Positions 25,330 to 35,035 of a stretch of 59,385 bases of DNA are shown piece after piece (the stretch's first letter is position 1; every line of letters starts with the position of its first letter). Origin of the DNA: Gallionellales bacterium RIFCSPLOWO2_02_FULL_57_47 (GTDB lineage Bacteria > Pseudomonadota > Gammaproteobacteria > Burkholderiales > Gallionellaceae); contig MGWZ01000033.1 of NCBI GenBank assembly GCA_001801175.1, forward strand, positions 31,429 through 90,813, read 5' to 3'. The notes beneath the pieces were generated by a model. It made no database searches. It had not been told where the DNA came from and saw only the letters and a list, made by a program, of their open reading frames with translations. The translations under genes were made by a program, and so were the position numbers.

Positions 25330-25605
25330 CCTCCGGCAAAGCCGGAGGCTTATTGGGTGAGCGCCTCAAAGGCGCTGATAAAACCATGAGCCGCCCAAGG
25401 CGGCTGGTTTCCACTCCTTCCCCCTATCAGGGGGAAGGTTGGGATGGGGGTACAAACTTTTGACTGCATCCGTGCTTGAATTTCTACCCCCACCCTAACC
25501 CTCCCCCTGCAAGGGGGAGGGAATAATGTAGCCAAGTTTTAACGTTACTCGTTAATGACCACCGAAACGGTCAAACCTAACGGAGTCCCCCGGCAAAGCC
25601 GGGGG
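25330..25605. repeat. Cluster of short palindromes downstream of pilQ
   Basis: The 25289-25832 gap has no gene. It holds at least four small hairpins: CCTCCGGCAAAGCCGGAGG (25330-25348), AGCGCCTCAAAGGCGCT (25360-25376), AGCCGCCCAAGGCGGCT (25389-25405) and CCCCCGGCAAAGCCGGGGG (25587-25605), three of them with AAAG-like loops. Between them are two CCCCTCC/GGGGGAGG-type dispersed repeats at about 25414-25440 and 25485-25521. One may end the pil transcript, but none has a good U-run. Confidence 0.85.
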
Positions 25606-25832
25606 TTTACCTCACCGAATTACGCACTGCATGCAATAAGTTCGCTACTCACTATATATTTCATGAATAGATTGGCTCGCATGCAATGCACATACAATTC
25701 AAATCCGACAAACGGATAAATCAACCCTACTGGCGGCAGCACAAGAAAATAATTTTATAATTATTTTGCCATTTCGCAAAAACCACCGGTTGTTTTAGAG
25801 GCTGACATAATGTAAATTTGGGGTGCGTTCGC

Positions 25833-27935
25833 TTATCGCAGATTTAATGCTTCGCTCATGATTTTTGGTGTAATGAAAACCAGCAACTCGCTCTTGTTTT
25901 CCAGCTTGGAAGAGCTTCTGAACAGGTAGCCCAGCACCGGAATATCCCCAAGCAATGGCACCTTGTCCACACCGGTACTTTCCACCTGTGAATATACCCC
26001 GCCGATGACCACCGTACCGCCATTTTCCACCAGCACCTGCGTCTTTACTTTGTTGGTATCGATGCTGGGAACCCCTGCGTACAATGTGCCGACAGAGTCT
26101 TTATTTACGGCTATATCCATGATGATGTTGTCATCCGGGGTAATTTGCGGGGTGACAGTCAAACTCAGCGTCGCCTTTTTGAAAGACACATTCGTGGCAC
26201 CGCTGCTGGAAGCCTGTTGATACGGCACTTCGGTGCCGGTTTCAATCAGTGCTTGCGTCTTGTCGGATGTCACAACTCGCGGACTTGAGATAACCTTGCC
26301 CTTGCTGTCGGTTTCAAGCGCGGTCAGTTCAATCGATAGTATCTTGCTCAAAGAATTGTTGAACAGCAGCATGGAGAATGCACCAGCAGTACCCGCTGAT
26401 GGCAAATTAACATTGGGGATATTGGCAGGCATTGTCGTACCGGCTAATGGCCCGGCAGTTACAGTATTGGCGCCTATGTTGCCATTGAGTGTCGGCATGC
26501 CATTCACCTTGAAGGTATCACCTGACTGGTAGCCCAGCCGCACACCCAGATTTCTGCCAAACTTGTCCGACGCTTCAACCACACGCGCCTCGATCATCAC
26601 CTGCCGTACCGGCACGTCAATTTGCTTGATCAGCTTGCGCGCCTCTTCAAGATGCGCGGGTGTGTCCTGAACAAACAGAGTATTGGTGCGTGCATCTACA
26701 ACTGCGCTACCGCGCTTGGAGAGAATACGCTGCTTGTCGCTTGACAGGAGCGCGGCCAGCGCCTCGCCCTTCTGATAACTTATCTGGAAACTTTCCGTGC
26801 GTAGCTCTTCAAGTTCGGCGATTTCCTGGCGCGAGGTTAAATCGATTTTTTCCTTGGCTGCTATTTCATCGCGGGGTGCAACTTGAATCACGTTGCCGTT
26901 TTTGCGCATGTCCAGGCCGCGGCTCTGCAGGATAATGTCGAAAGCCTGGTCCCACGGCACATCTTTCAGTCGCAGGGTGATATTTCCGCGCACCGTATCG
27001 CTGATTACCATGTTCGTTTCGGTGAAATCGGCAATCACATTCAATGCTTCTCGAACATCAATCTGCTGGAAATTAAGCGTCAGTTTTTCACCCACATAAC
27101 CGGCTTTCCTGGCTTTGCCCGACTCGTCAACTTTCACAACGACCGGTTTCACCTCGACGATAAATTTGTTGTCGGTTTGATATGCGGCATGTTCCCATGA
27201 ACCCTTGGGTTCGATCACCATACGCACGTTGTCGCCCTGCACAAAGGTATCAATGCCCAGCACCGGGGTTGCAAAGTCGACCACATCCAGTTTGCGTTGC
27301 AAATTTCGCGGCAGATCGGTTTTGAGAAAATCGACCATCAGCGTAGTGCCTTGTTGCCGTATGTCTATGCCGACACCGGTATCGGAGAGATCGACCTGAA
27401 TGCGCCCCTCGCCGTTCTTGCCACGGCGAAAATCAATATCGCGCAGCGAGTGTTTTTGCGCATCCTTTTTGGCTTCTGCAAAACGTGAGGTGATGCTGGT
27501 GGCCGCCATATCCGCTGACTTACCCTGCAAGGTAATCAGCAGGTAACTGCCGTCAATCTTGGTCTCATAGGCCGCCATCTGATTGAGGTTGACCACCAGA
27601 CGTGTGCGGTTGCCAGCCTGAACGATATTGGCGCTGCGCAGGTTCCCCTCGGCAAAATCCTGTAGCGATTTGCCCAATCCGTTTGCAGTATTGGGGAAAT
27701 CAAACGCGATACGCGGCGGTGTATTGATGGTAAACGCCGCCGGCGGATTATCCAGCGGCTGTGCCAACTCAACCTTGATGATTGTCGCTCCGCCGCCGGT
27801 GCTGTTGACACTCAGCGCAGTAATACTGTTCAGCGCGTCAGCGTCAGCCTGTGCCTGGGCGCTTAATATGACGAATGCGGCGAATATACCCAGCAATCGA
27901 GCCATGCCTTTGACCACGTTAATAAGCTGTCTCAT
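25833..27935 (-). CDS. pilQ: Type IV pilus secretin
   Basis: Outer-membrane multimeric channel for the type IV pilus. 700 residues: signal peptide ending AQAQADA, AMIN domain(s) binding peptidoglycan (about 35-270), STN/N0-N1 modules (LTLNFQQIDVREALNVIADF and KRGSAVVDARTNTLFVQDTP), and the C-terminal secretin domain with VPLLGDIPVLGYLFRS and ELLVFITPKI. It is last in pilMNOPQ, 15 bp after pilP. Confidence 0.97.
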   Translation of the reverse strand: MRQLINVVKGMARLLGIFAAFVILSAQAQADADALNSITALSVNSTGGGATIIKVELAQPLDNPPAAFTINTPPRIAFDFPNTANGLGKSLQDFAEGNLRSANIVQAGNRTRLVVNLNQMAAYETKIDGSYLLITLQGKSADMAATSITSRFAEAKKDAQKHSLRDIDFRRGKNGEGRIQVDLSDTGVGIDIRQQGTTLMVDFLKTDLPRNLQRKLDVVDFATPVLGIDTFVQGDNVRMVIEPKGSWEHAAYQTDNKFIVEVKPVVVKVDESGKARKAGYVGEKLTLNFQQIDVREALNVIADFTETNMVISDTVRGNITLRLKDVPWDQAFDIILQSRGLDMRKNGNVIQVAPRDEIAAKEKIDLTSRQEIAELEELRTESFQISYQKGEALAALLSSDKQRILSKRGSAVVDARTNTLFVQDTPAHLEEARKLIKQIDVPVRQVMIEARVVEASDKFGRNLGVRLGYQSGDTFKVNGMPTLNGNIGANTVTAGPLAGTTMPANIPNVNLPSAGTAGAFSMLLFNNSLSKILSIELTALETDSKGKVISSPRVVTSDKTQALIETGTEVPYQQASSSGATNVSFKKATLSLTVTPQITPDDNIIMDIAVNKDSVGTLYAGVPSIDTNKVKTQVLVENGGTVVIGGVYSQVESTGVDKVPLLGDIPVLGYLFRSSSKLENKSELLVFITPKIMSEALNLR

Positions 27936-27950
27936 TATTTTGCTCCTAAA

Positions 27951-28460
27951 TCATTCAAGTAATTGCAGGCTGCTTATGCGCTCAGTCCAGTCACCCGTGC
28001 TGTCTTGCACCATTTCTTTGATTATCACTCCCGTCTCGTTCACTTCCTTTATCAAACCAAAGTTCAAGCCGACATGGTTACCGGCTTTAACCCGATGCAG
28101 CTTGCCATCGGGAGCGCGAACCACCGCATAGCCAATCTTATTTTGGTAAAGATAGCCCACCATTTTGAGGCCTTCGAGCGGGAAATCTTCCAGAGCCTCC
28201 TTGGGGCGGTCCCGGTCCGGCTGATTCATTCCCATTAAATCGCTGGAGCGTGATTCTTGTTTTCGCGGCTTGAACGGGTCGGGAAAACTTTTCTCATTGT
28301 TGTAGATAAAAGGCTCATACGGCTTCACCTCTGGAGGAGGCTCTATTTTGCCGCGCATATCCTTCCCTGAATTCTTGACGAAATCATGCAAATCCTGTAA
28401 TTCTTCGCCGCCACAACCAGTCAGCAGCACGGGAACAAGCGCAAAATAAATCATCCTCAT
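27951..28460 (-). CDS. pilP: Type IV pilus assembly lipoprotein
   Basis: Inner-membrane lipoprotein linking the PilNO alignment complex to PilQ. 169 residues with lipobox LLTGCG (Cys16), a disordered N-terminal third, and the C-terminal beta domain (LKMVGYLYQNKIGYAVV; HRVKAGNHVGLNFG). Its start overlaps pilO by 4 bp, so translation is coupled. Confidence 0.96.
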   Translation of the reverse strand: MRMIYFALVPVLLTGCGGEELQDLHDFVKNSGKDMRGKIEPPPEVKPYEPFIYNNEKSFPDPFKPRKQESRSSDLMGMNQPDRDRPKEALEDFPLEGLKMVGYLYQNKIGYAVVRAPDGKLHRVKAGNHVGLNFGLIKEVNETGVIIKEMVQDSTGDWTERISSLQLLE

Positions 28461-29107
28461 TTCTTCGCTCCCGCCGCCGGCTTGTCCTTCTTCTTTTGCG
28501 CCGCCGCCTCTTCAGTGTCCAGATAGCGGAAAGTTTTCGCTGTGGCATCCATAACCAAGGCACCGCCGCTAATATTTATCGAAATATCATTAAGCGTGAC
28601 TATGCGGGGCAACAATGCGATATCACTGGCAAATTTGCCGATATCATCGTAATTTCCCGATACTTTAATGGTAATCGGCAACTCGGCAAATGCACCCTTC
28701 ACCGTTTCAACGCCAGGCTTGAACAACTCGAACTGTAGCCCGCGACCCAACCCGGCCTGGTTAATATCCGTCAACAACGCATCCATTTCCGATTTGCTTG
28801 GCAGTTGCTTGAGCAACGCGCCAAAGGATTCCTGGGTTTCAGTAAGCTGTTTCTTGATCAGGTCCAGGTTGATCGCCTGTTTCTTTTTAACCAGAAAAGT
28901 TTCCTTCAGCGTCGCTTCCTCTTGTTTGATTCTGCTCAGTTCTTCCCACTGATCCATCCAGACAAACCACACTCCTGCTGCAACTACAACCGCAAACATC
29001 GCCACAAATGCGATGATTTTTACCGCCCAGGGCCACGCGCCGGGAGTTTTCGGGTTTAGATTTTTCAGTTCATCCAGACTCTTTTTCAGGGCATCCTGGT
29101 TCATCAT
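28457..29107 (-). CDS. pilO: Type IV pilus inner-membrane protein PilO
   Basis: 216 residues: cytosolic N-terminus, one membrane helix (AVKIIAFVAMFAVVVAAGVW), a coiled coil (about 65-110) and a ferredoxin-like periplasmic domain. Partners PilN and PilP. An Ala/Lys-rich C-terminal tail follows the fold. The start overlaps the pilN end by 4 bp. Confidence 0.96.
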   Translation of the reverse strand: MMNQDALKKSLDELKNLNPKTPGAWPWAVKIIAFVAMFAVVVAAGVWFVWMDQWEELSRIKQEEATLKETFLVKKKQAINLDLIKKQLTETQESFGALLKQLPSKSEMDALLTDINQAGLGRGLQFELFKPGVETVKGAFAELPITIKVSGNYDDIGKFASDIALLPRIVTLNDISINISGGALVMDATAKTFRYLDTEEAAAQKKKDKPAAGAKK

Positions 29108-29703
29108 GATACCTGACCCTTTGCGCCAACAGGTTTAGCGGGCGCCGTTTTGACCGCCTCCTGTTGCTTGGTCAAATTGAAGTTCAACGTAAACTCGCTG
29201 ATTCGGCCGCCGCCTGCTTTGGAGGAAGTTATTATCACCAGTGTGGCAGAATCAAGCCAGGGCGAATCATCAATCGCCCGCATTAATGTGGAAACACGCG
29301 CATTTGATTGCGCAAAACCAACCAGATTGATCTTGTTACCCGACTGCTTGAGCGTCTTGAGGTAGACACCGTCCGGCAGGATGCTCAACATTTGATCCAT
29401 CAGATGCACCACATCGGAGCGCGTGCTTTGCAGGTTTTCCACAACGTTCTTGCGTTCCAGCAATGCTTGCGTTTCCTCGCGCAGTTTTTTTATTTCTGCT
29501 ATTTGAGTGTCCAGTTTCGCTATTTCCTGCTTCAGGTATGTGTTGCGACTTTCCTGAAAGGATATCTGTGTGCTGTTAGCAACCTGCACGGCCCCAACCA
29601 ACAGTGCGCCCAGCAGCACTGAAATTGCACTTAACGCGATAAACTGAACCTGGCGGGCGCGCCGCTTTTCAGCACGATGCGGCAATAGGTTTATGCGCAT
29701 CAT
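29104..29703 (-). CDS. pilN: Type IV pilus inner-membrane protein PilN
   Basis: 199 residues. It opens with MMRINLLPHR, the conserved cytosolic peptide that docks into PilM, then a membrane helix (FIALSAISVLLGALLVGAV), a coiled coil and a periplasmic ferredoxin-like domain. It overlaps pilM by 4 bp. Confidence 0.97.
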   Translation of the reverse strand: MMRINLLPHRAEKRRARQVQFIALSAISVLLGALLVGAVQVANSTQISFQESRNTYLKQEIAKLDTQIAEIKKLREETQALLERKNVVENLQSTRSDVVHLMDQMLSILPDGVYLKTLKQSGNKINLVGFAQSNARVSTLMRAIDDSPWLDSATLVIITSSKAGGGRISEFTLNFNLTKQQEAVKTAPAKPVGAKGQVS

Positions 29704-30800
29704 GATGGGTCAAACCTCCGCATCGCCAGACCGCAAGCGATAATCAAAGATGGCGCATCAGTCTGCAATTGCCGCGGTTTAATGTGGCTCGACAGCTTCA
29801 TCAGGGAAAACGGGTTGGCCACCATGGTGCTCACCTGAGTCCGGGTTGCCACCGCATCATCCAGTCCGGGCAAAGTCGCGCAGCCACCCGCAAGCACGAT
29901 GAAATCAACCTCGTGGTATTGCGTCGAGGTGAAGAAAAACTGCAAAGCACGGGCAATCTCCGCAACCACGTTTTCGCGAAAAGGCGACAGCACATCGCTT
30001 TCGTAATTATCCGGTAGCCTTCCGCTACGCTTGGCTGACTCGGCCTCATCCGCAGACAAGCCAAACGCTGTCTGAATCTGCTCGGACAACTGGTTGCCAC
30101 CCACCTGCTGATCCCGCGAATACACCGATTGCCCATTGTGCAGCACATTGACATTCATTACGCTTGCGCCTATGTCGATCAGTGCCACACACTTGTCCAC
30201 CGCACCGTCAGGCAGCTGAATGCGAATCTGCTCAAACGCCATCTCGGCCGCGTAAGGCTCAACATCCATAACCACGGTTTTAAGCCCTGCCAACTGAGCA
30301 GCCGCAACACGATCATCGACGTTCGCCTTGCGGGAGGCCGCCAACAGCACCTCCAACTCCTCGGGATTGTCAGGCGCGGGGCCGATCACCTGAAAGTCGA
30401 GATTGACTTCTTCCAGCGCAAAAGGGATGTATTGATTGGCTTCGGATTCGACTTGGAACTCCAGGTCTTCTTCGCGCATGCCGGCGGGCAAAAGAATCTT
30501 TTTGGTGATTACTGCGGCTGCAGGCAATGCCATGCTTACGTTCCTGATACGTGTACCCATTCGCTTCCAGGCGCGTTGCATACTTTCCGAAACGGCATCG
30601 AGATTATTGATGTTGCCGTCAGTGATGGCATCTTTGGGAAGCAGCTCGATTGCATAGCGCTCGAAAATATAGCCATCTTTTTTGGGAGACTTGCTCAACT
30701 CGACCATCTTGATGGATGATGAACTGATATCCACTCCTATCAGGGGTGGTGCCGAAGCACTCAAAAAGTCCAGCGGAATATCAAAATTTACCTTAAGCAT
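29700..30800 (-). CDS. pilM: Type IV pilus ATPase-like protein PilM
   Basis: Actin-like cytosolic protein that binds the PilN N-terminus. 366 residues with PLIGVDISSSSIKMVELS (phosphate-1 region), ALIDIGASVMNVNVLHNG and VLAGGCATLPGLDDAV, all matching the FtsA-like fold. First gene of pilMNOPQ, divergent from the PBP gene. Confidence 0.97.
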   Translation of the reverse strand: MLKVNFDIPLDFLSASAPPLIGVDISSSSIKMVELSKSPKKDGYIFERYAIELLPKDAITDGNINNLDAVSESMQRAWKRMGTRIRNVSMALPAAAVITKKILLPAGMREEDLEFQVESEANQYIPFALEEVNLDFQVIGPAPDNPEELEVLLAASRKANVDDRVAAAQLAGLKTVVMDVEPYAAEMAFEQIRIQLPDGAVDKCVALIDIGASVMNVNVLHNGQSVYSRDQQVGGNQLSEQIQTAFGLSADEAESAKRSGRLPDNYESDVLSPFRENVVAEIARALQFFFTSTQYHEVDFIVLAGGCATLPGLDDAVATRTQVSTMVANPFSLMKLSSHIKPRQLQTDAPSLIIACGLAMRRFDPS

Positions 30801-30837
30801 AGGCCCTTTAGAGCTTTATTTGTACAAAGTGGTTTAA

Positions 30838-30866
30838 ATCCTAGCAATAACTATAAATCGTGTAAA
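30838..30866 (-). promoter_or_regulatory. Sigma-70-type promoter for pilMNOPQ
   Basis: On the minus strand TTTACA (30866-30861) and TAGGAT (30843-30838) are separated by exactly 17 bp, about 40 bp upstream of the pilM ATG. The match to -35/-10 consensus and the spacing support a housekeeping promoter. Confidence 0.6.
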
Positions 30867-30902
30867 GCTATTTTTGTGGGTTATTTATATCCATAGAGAC
30901 TA

Positions 30903-30908
30903 TATAAT
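30903..30908 (+). promoter_or_regulatory. -10 box (TATAAT) upstream of the PBP gene
   Basis: A consensus TATAAT lies 47 bp upstream of the ATG at 30955. The matching -35 region is weak (GTTATT at 17-bp spacing). The intergenic region serves two divergent promoters. Confidence 0.5.
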
Positions 30909-30954
30909 TTCACGCTCCATGTAACAATTCTTGAATAATCGGACTACTGTACAT

Positions 30955-33279
30955 ATGCATTCCCGTCGCTGGCTTCTCCCTGCACTTGCCGCTTTAACCT
31001 TGCTTTTGCTTCCGGCGATATTGCTGGGTTTGGCGGTTATTTTAGCTTACCCGAAACTGCCTTCTCTGGAAGTGCTTACCGACTATCGCCCAAAAATACC
31101 GCTGCGCATTTACAGCGCAGAAGGCGCCCTGCTCGGTGAATTCGGGGAAGAACGCCGCGCGCTGGTCACCATCGCTGAAGTACCCGAGGTTATGAAACAA
31201 GCCATTCTGGCTGCCGAAGACGACCGATTCTACGAACATGGAGGTGTTGATTACATGGGGGTAATACGTGCGGCTGTTTCCAATTTCACCTCAGGTGTCG
31301 TGAAGCAGGGGGCCAGTACTATCACCATGCAAGTGGCGCGCAATTTTTTTCTTTCCAAGGAAAAAACCATTACGCGCAAGTTTAACGAGGTACTGCTAAC
31401 TTTCAAAATCGAACACAGCTTAAGCAAAGACGACATTTTGCAGCTGTATATCAACCAGATTTACCTTGGCCAGCGAGCGTATGGCTTTGCTGCGGCCTCG
31501 CAAATTTACTTCGGCAAACCGCTCGGCCAGGTTACTGTTGCTGAAGCAGCCATGCTCGCAGGTTTACCCAAAGCACCCTCACTTTATAACCCGGTGGTCA
31601 ATCCACAACGTGCAAAACAGCGCCAACTTTACGTCCTGCGCCGTATGCATGAGCTGCATTTTGTCAATGACGAGCAACTTCAGCTTGCGCAGCAACAACC
31701 GATTGCAGCCAGGCGCGGCACTCAGGAGTTTGGCACAAAATCTGACTATTTATCGGAAATGGTTCGACAGGCTGTTTATGAGCAATACAAGGATGACGCT
31801 TACACGCAGGGCTTCAAGGTTTACACCACTATCCGGCAACAGGATCAGCTCGTTGCTTACCAGGCTGTTCGCGCCGGGGTGCTGGATTATGACCGTCGCC
31901 ATGGCTATCGCGGTCCGGAAGGTTTCATCGCTTTGCCCAAAGACAGCACCAGCGCGAATTACAGTGCCGAACAACTGGAGGAAGCCCTGCTGGATATTGC
32001 TGACAGCAATGATCTGATTCCTGCCGTGGTTCTGGCAGCATCACCCAAGTCAGTCCGTGCCTATTGCAAGGGCGGGGAAATTGCCGAAATCAGCGGCGAT
32101 GCTTTGCTATTCGTCCAGCCTGCCTTAACCAAGAAAGTGGCCCTGAACCAGCGCATTAACGTCGGCTCACTGATACGATTGCAGAAAGATAACGCTGGGA
32201 TTTGGCAGATAAGCCAGCTTCCGGAAGTCGAGGCCGCCTTTGTTTCCGGCAATCCGCGCGACGGCGCCATCTACTCACTGATCGGCGGCTTCGATTTCAA
32301 TCGCAACCAGTTCAATCATATCACCCAGGCATGGCGTCAACCGGGGTCGAGCTTCAAGCCTTTTGTGTATTCCGCCGCTCTGGAAAAAGGCTTCACCCCC
32401 GCTACCGTGATCAATGATGCGCCCCTGATCTTTGATGCCGAGCAAACAGGCAACGAGCCCTGGCAGCCTAAAAACTACGATGAAAAATTCGAGGGACCGA
32501 TGCGTATGCGCCAGGCATTGCTCAAATCAAAGAACCTGGTGTCGATCCGCATCCTGCAGTCCATCACTCCCCAATATGCGCGTGACTACGTCACCAAATT
32601 CGGCTTCGATGCCACCAGGTATCCAGCCTATCTGACGATGGCTCTGGGAGCCGGATCTGCGACACCCATGCAAATGTTGACTGGTTATTCGGTGTTTGCA
32701 AACGGCGGCTTTCATGTTGCCCCTTATTTCATCCAACGCATCGAGGACGCAAACGGCAATGTACTCAGAAAAACCAATCCGGTCGCGGCAGGTGAAGGCG
32801 CGGAGCAGGTTATTGATGTGCGCAATGCCTACACCATGGTCAGCATGCTGCAAGATGTGGTCAAACACGGCACCGCCTTTCGCGCCATGCAGCTCGGCCG
32901 GCAGGACCTGGCCGGCAAAACCGGAACCACCAACGACTCAGTGGATGCATGGTTCTGCGGCTTCCATCCATCCGTGGTCGGCATCTCCTGGATCGGCTAC
33001 GACCAGCCGCGCAGCCTGGGCGACAGGGAAACAGGCGGCGGTGCAGCCTTGCCGATCTGGATGAGTTATATGGAAAAAACACTCAAGGATGTGCCTTCTG
33101 CTGTTTACAAGATGCCGGAAAACATGGTTGCCGTGCCCATCAACGAGGATGGTTATCGCGATGACAATAGTTCGCGGATCGAATATTTCTATTTGGAAAA
33201 CGCGCCAGCGGAACAGGCCATGCCTGCACCCGGCGAAGAAACCAAGCCCGCAGACACCATCAAGGACCAGTTGCTCTGA
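30955..33279 (+). CDS. mrcA: Class A penicillin-binding protein 1a
   Basis: Bifunctional peptidoglycan synthase, 774 residues from ATG 30955; a TTG 24 bp upstream is also in frame. N-terminal membrane anchor (residues 5-30), glycosyltransferase domain with EDDRFYEHGGVDYMG, GASTITMQVARNFFLS and the RKFNEVLL segment, an OB-like insert, then the transpeptidase domain with catalytic Ser in PGSSFKPF, SKN, and KTGTTND. Divergent from pilMNOPQ, a classical proteobacterial arrangement (ponA-pilM). Confidence 0.97.
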   Translation: MHSRRWLLPALAALTLLLLPAILLGLAVILAYPKLPSLEVLTDYRPKIPLRIYSAEGALLGEFGEERRALVTIAEVPEVMKQAILAAEDDRFYEHGGVDYMGVIRAAVSNFTSGVVKQGASTITMQVARNFFLSKEKTITRKFNEVLLTFKIEHSLSKDDILQLYINQIYLGQRAYGFAAASQIYFGKPLGQVTVAEAAMLAGLPKAPSLYNPVVNPQRAKQRQLYVLRRMHELHFVNDEQLQLAQQQPIAARRGTQEFGTKSDYLSEMVRQAVYEQYKDDAYTQGFKVYTTIRQQDQLVAYQAVRAGVLDYDRRHGYRGPEGFIALPKDSTSANYSAEQLEEALLDIADSNDLIPAVVLAASPKSVRAYCKGGEIAEISGDALLFVQPALTKKVALNQRINVGSLIRLQKDNAGIWQISQLPEVEAAFVSGNPRDGAIYSLIGGFDFNRNQFNHITQAWRQPGSSFKPFVYSAALEKGFTPATVINDAPLIFDAEQTGNEPWQPKNYDEKFEGPMRMRQALLKSKNLVSIRILQSITPQYARDYVTKFGFDATRYPAYLTMALGAGSATPMQMLTGYSVFANGGFHVAPYFIQRIEDANGNVLRKTNPVAAGEGAEQVIDVRNAYTMVSMLQDVVKHGTAFRAMQLGRQDLAGKTGTTNDSVDAWFCGFHPSVVGISWIGYDQPRSLGDRETGGGAALPIWMSYMEKTLKDVPSAVYKMPENMVAVPINEDGYRDDNSSRIEYFYLENAPAEQAMPAPGEETKPADTIKDQLL

Positions 33280-33288
33280 TTGCCCATT

Positions 33289-33882
33289 ATGACTAAAGAA
33301 TACGCACAGAAGCGCGACCTGATGCGCGAACAACTGGCACACAAGGCCGCCAAGTTAATGGCCGAAGACGGCATCACCGATCACGCTTTCGCCAAACGCA
33401 AAGCTGCACGACAGCTCGGTGCAGCGGACACCCAGCACCTGCCCAGCAACCAGGAAGTGGATCACGCGCTGCACAGCTATCGCGCGCTCTACCAGCATGA
33501 CAGCCACCCCGGTATCCTGCGCCAGCTGCGCGAAGAAGCCCTTGCCACCATGCGTCTGCTGGCGGAGTTTCACCCTTACCTGACCGGCTCGGTATTGAGC
33601 GGCACAGCGGGGGCGCATTCGGACATCAACCTGATGCTGTTCTCCGACGATGCAAAAGCCGTTTTGCTGTTCCTGCTCAAGCACAACATCACTTTCGAAG
33701 ACGGTGAATGGAAGGTTCATTTCGCCGGGCGGGACGAGAAAGTGCCAAGCTACACGCTGACCGGCGAATCCGGCGTGCAGACACACATCATCGTCCTGCC
33801 GGAAAACGCCCGCCACAGCGGCAGCCGCCACCCGGAGACCCATGCGGACGTTGCCGCGGTGGGGGCGTTGCTGGCGGGTTGA
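33289..33882 (+). CDS. Nucleotidyltransferase-fold protein of unknown function
   Basis: 197 residues from ATG 33289, 9 bp after the PBP gene. The N-terminal half is helical and basic; then LTGSVLSGTAGAHSDINLML resembles the G-S-x(n)-D-x-D region of minimal nucleotidyltransferases, although only one clear Asp pair is seen. I know it as a conserved hypothetical in Betaproteobacteria, with no assigned substrate. Confidence 0.72.
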   Translation: MTKEYAQKRDLMREQLAHKAAKLMAEDGITDHAFAKRKAARQLGAADTQHLPSNQEVDHALHSYRALYQHDSHPGILRQLREEALATMRLLAEFHPYLTGSVLSGTAGAHSDINLMLFSDDAKAVLLFLLKHNITFEDGEWKVHFAGRDEKVPSYTLTGESGVQTHIIVLPENARHSGSRHPETHADVAAVGALLAG

Positions 33883-33888
33883 TTGAAC

Positions 33889-33960
33889 GTAGGTTGGGTG
33901 GAGCGTAGCGATACCCAACAATTGCAAACGATGGGTATCGCGTCGCTCAACCCATCCTAC
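33889..33960. repeat. REP pair of GTAGGTTGGGT type
   Basis: GTAGGTTGGGTGGAGCGTAG is followed by its inverted partner ending CAACCCATCCTAC, with internal ATACCCAAC/GATGGGTAT pairing. It begins with GTAG, as REP units do. It fills the gap to the pirin gene. Confidence 0.88.
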
Positions 33961-33976
33961 AAGATGGAGGTTTACC

Positions 33977-34675
33977 ATGATCACATTACGCAAGGCAGAC
34001 GCACGCGGACACGCGCACCACGGCTGGCTGGAAAGCTGGCACAGCTTCTCCTTCGCCGACTACCAGGACCCCGCACATGTGCGCTTCGGCACGTTGCGCG
34101 TCATCAACGAAGATATCGTGCAGCCCGAAGCGGGTTTCGACACGCACGACCACCGCGACATGGAGATCATCACCTACATCCTGTCCGGCAGGTTGCACCA
34201 CCGCGACAGCATGGGCAACGGCGAGGACATCCATACCGGTGAGATACAGGTGATGCGCGCGGGCAGCGGCGTTCAGCACAGCGAATTCAACCCGTCGTCC
34301 AGCGAAGCGGTGCACCTGCTGCAAATCTGGATCATGCCGGACGAGCAAGGGCTTGCGCCGGGTTACTGGCAGAAAATATTTCCGGAAGAAGCGAAGCGCG
34401 GGCGCTGGTGCCTGCTGGTGTCACCCGATGCGGCGGAGGGCTCGCTGCGCATCCATCAGGATGCAAAACTGTCGGCGGCGCTGCTGGATGGCGCGGAGAC
34501 GCTGGATTATCCCATCGCAGCCGGACGCAGGATTTATCTGCATGTCGCGCGCGGCAGCGTGCAGGCCAACGGGCATAAGCTGGCCGCGGGCGACGCACTG
34601 ATGTATGTCGGTGAGGAGAGGGTCAGCCTTGCGGCGGGAAGCAATGCAGAGGTGTTGCTGTTTGATTTGGCGTAG
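33977..34675 (+). CDS. Pirin family protein
   Basis: Bicupin of 232 residues. The first cupin has FDTHDHRDMEIITYILSG, giving the His ligands for a metal, then HQDAKLSAALLDG and a shorter C-terminal cupin-like domain. Length and HRDMEIITY motif fit the YhhW/quercetin 2,3-dioxygenase-type pirins, whose physiological substrate is unclear. It starts 16 bp after a REP pair, behind GGAGGTTTACC, a good Shine-Dalgarno. Confidence 0.93.
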   Translation: MITLRKADARGHAHHGWLESWHSFSFADYQDPAHVRFGTLRVINEDIVQPEAGFDTHDHRDMEIITYILSGRLHHRDSMGNGEDIHTGEIQVMRAGSGVQHSEFNPSSSEAVHLLQIWIMPDEQGLAPGYWQKIFPEEAKRGRWCLLVSPDAAEGSLRIHQDAKLSAALLDGAETLDYPIAAGRRIYLHVARGSVQANGHKLAAGDALMYVGEERVSLAAGSNAEVLLFDLA

Positions 34676-34700
34676 GGCGGAACCGCGGTGCGTTCCCTAA

Positions 34701-34737
34701 GGCCGTTCGTGCTGAGCTTGTCGAAGCATGAATGGCC
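34701..34737. repeat. GTTCGTGCTGAGCTTGTCGAAGC palindrome
   Basis: Arms GGCCGTTCGTGC and GCATGAATGGCC pair (two G·T-type differences) around TGAGCTTGTCGAA. Same family as the copies inside priA and at 51021-51054 and 51082-51169. Confidence 0.88.
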
Positions 34738-34743
34738 GCAATC

Positions 34744-35030
34744 AAAATCAACCTCGCCGGGGGTTGCCCGGCAGCAAGTTACCTTTCTTGTCTTGCCAAG
34801 AAAGGTAACCCAAAGAAGTCGCCCCCGGTTTGCCGCCGCTGCGCGGTCCCCTGCGTTGCTCGACTGGTCAGGCGGCTGCGGAACTCGCGCTACGCGCTCA
34901 GACAGTCCTCGCCGAAATCCCCTGACCAGCCTGCGCTACTCGGCGGCGCACAGGGGAATGAAAAAACCAAAGATGTAGCGTGCGCTGTGCGCACATTTTT
35001 TTGTTTTGTCGTGCGCGTAGCGCACGCTAC
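34744..35030. repeat. Repeat-filled gap between pirin and the orphan gene
   Basis: No gene is seen in 34676-35035. It contains a TTACCTTTCTTG/CAAGAAAGGTAA hairpin (about 34780-34810), a GC-rich stretch of the kind repeated in many beta-proteobacterial genomes (about 34820-34965), and a REP-like pair with GTAGCGTGCGC arms facing each other (34975-35030) around a T-rich centre. Confidence 0.8.
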
Positions 35031-35035
35031 GCTGG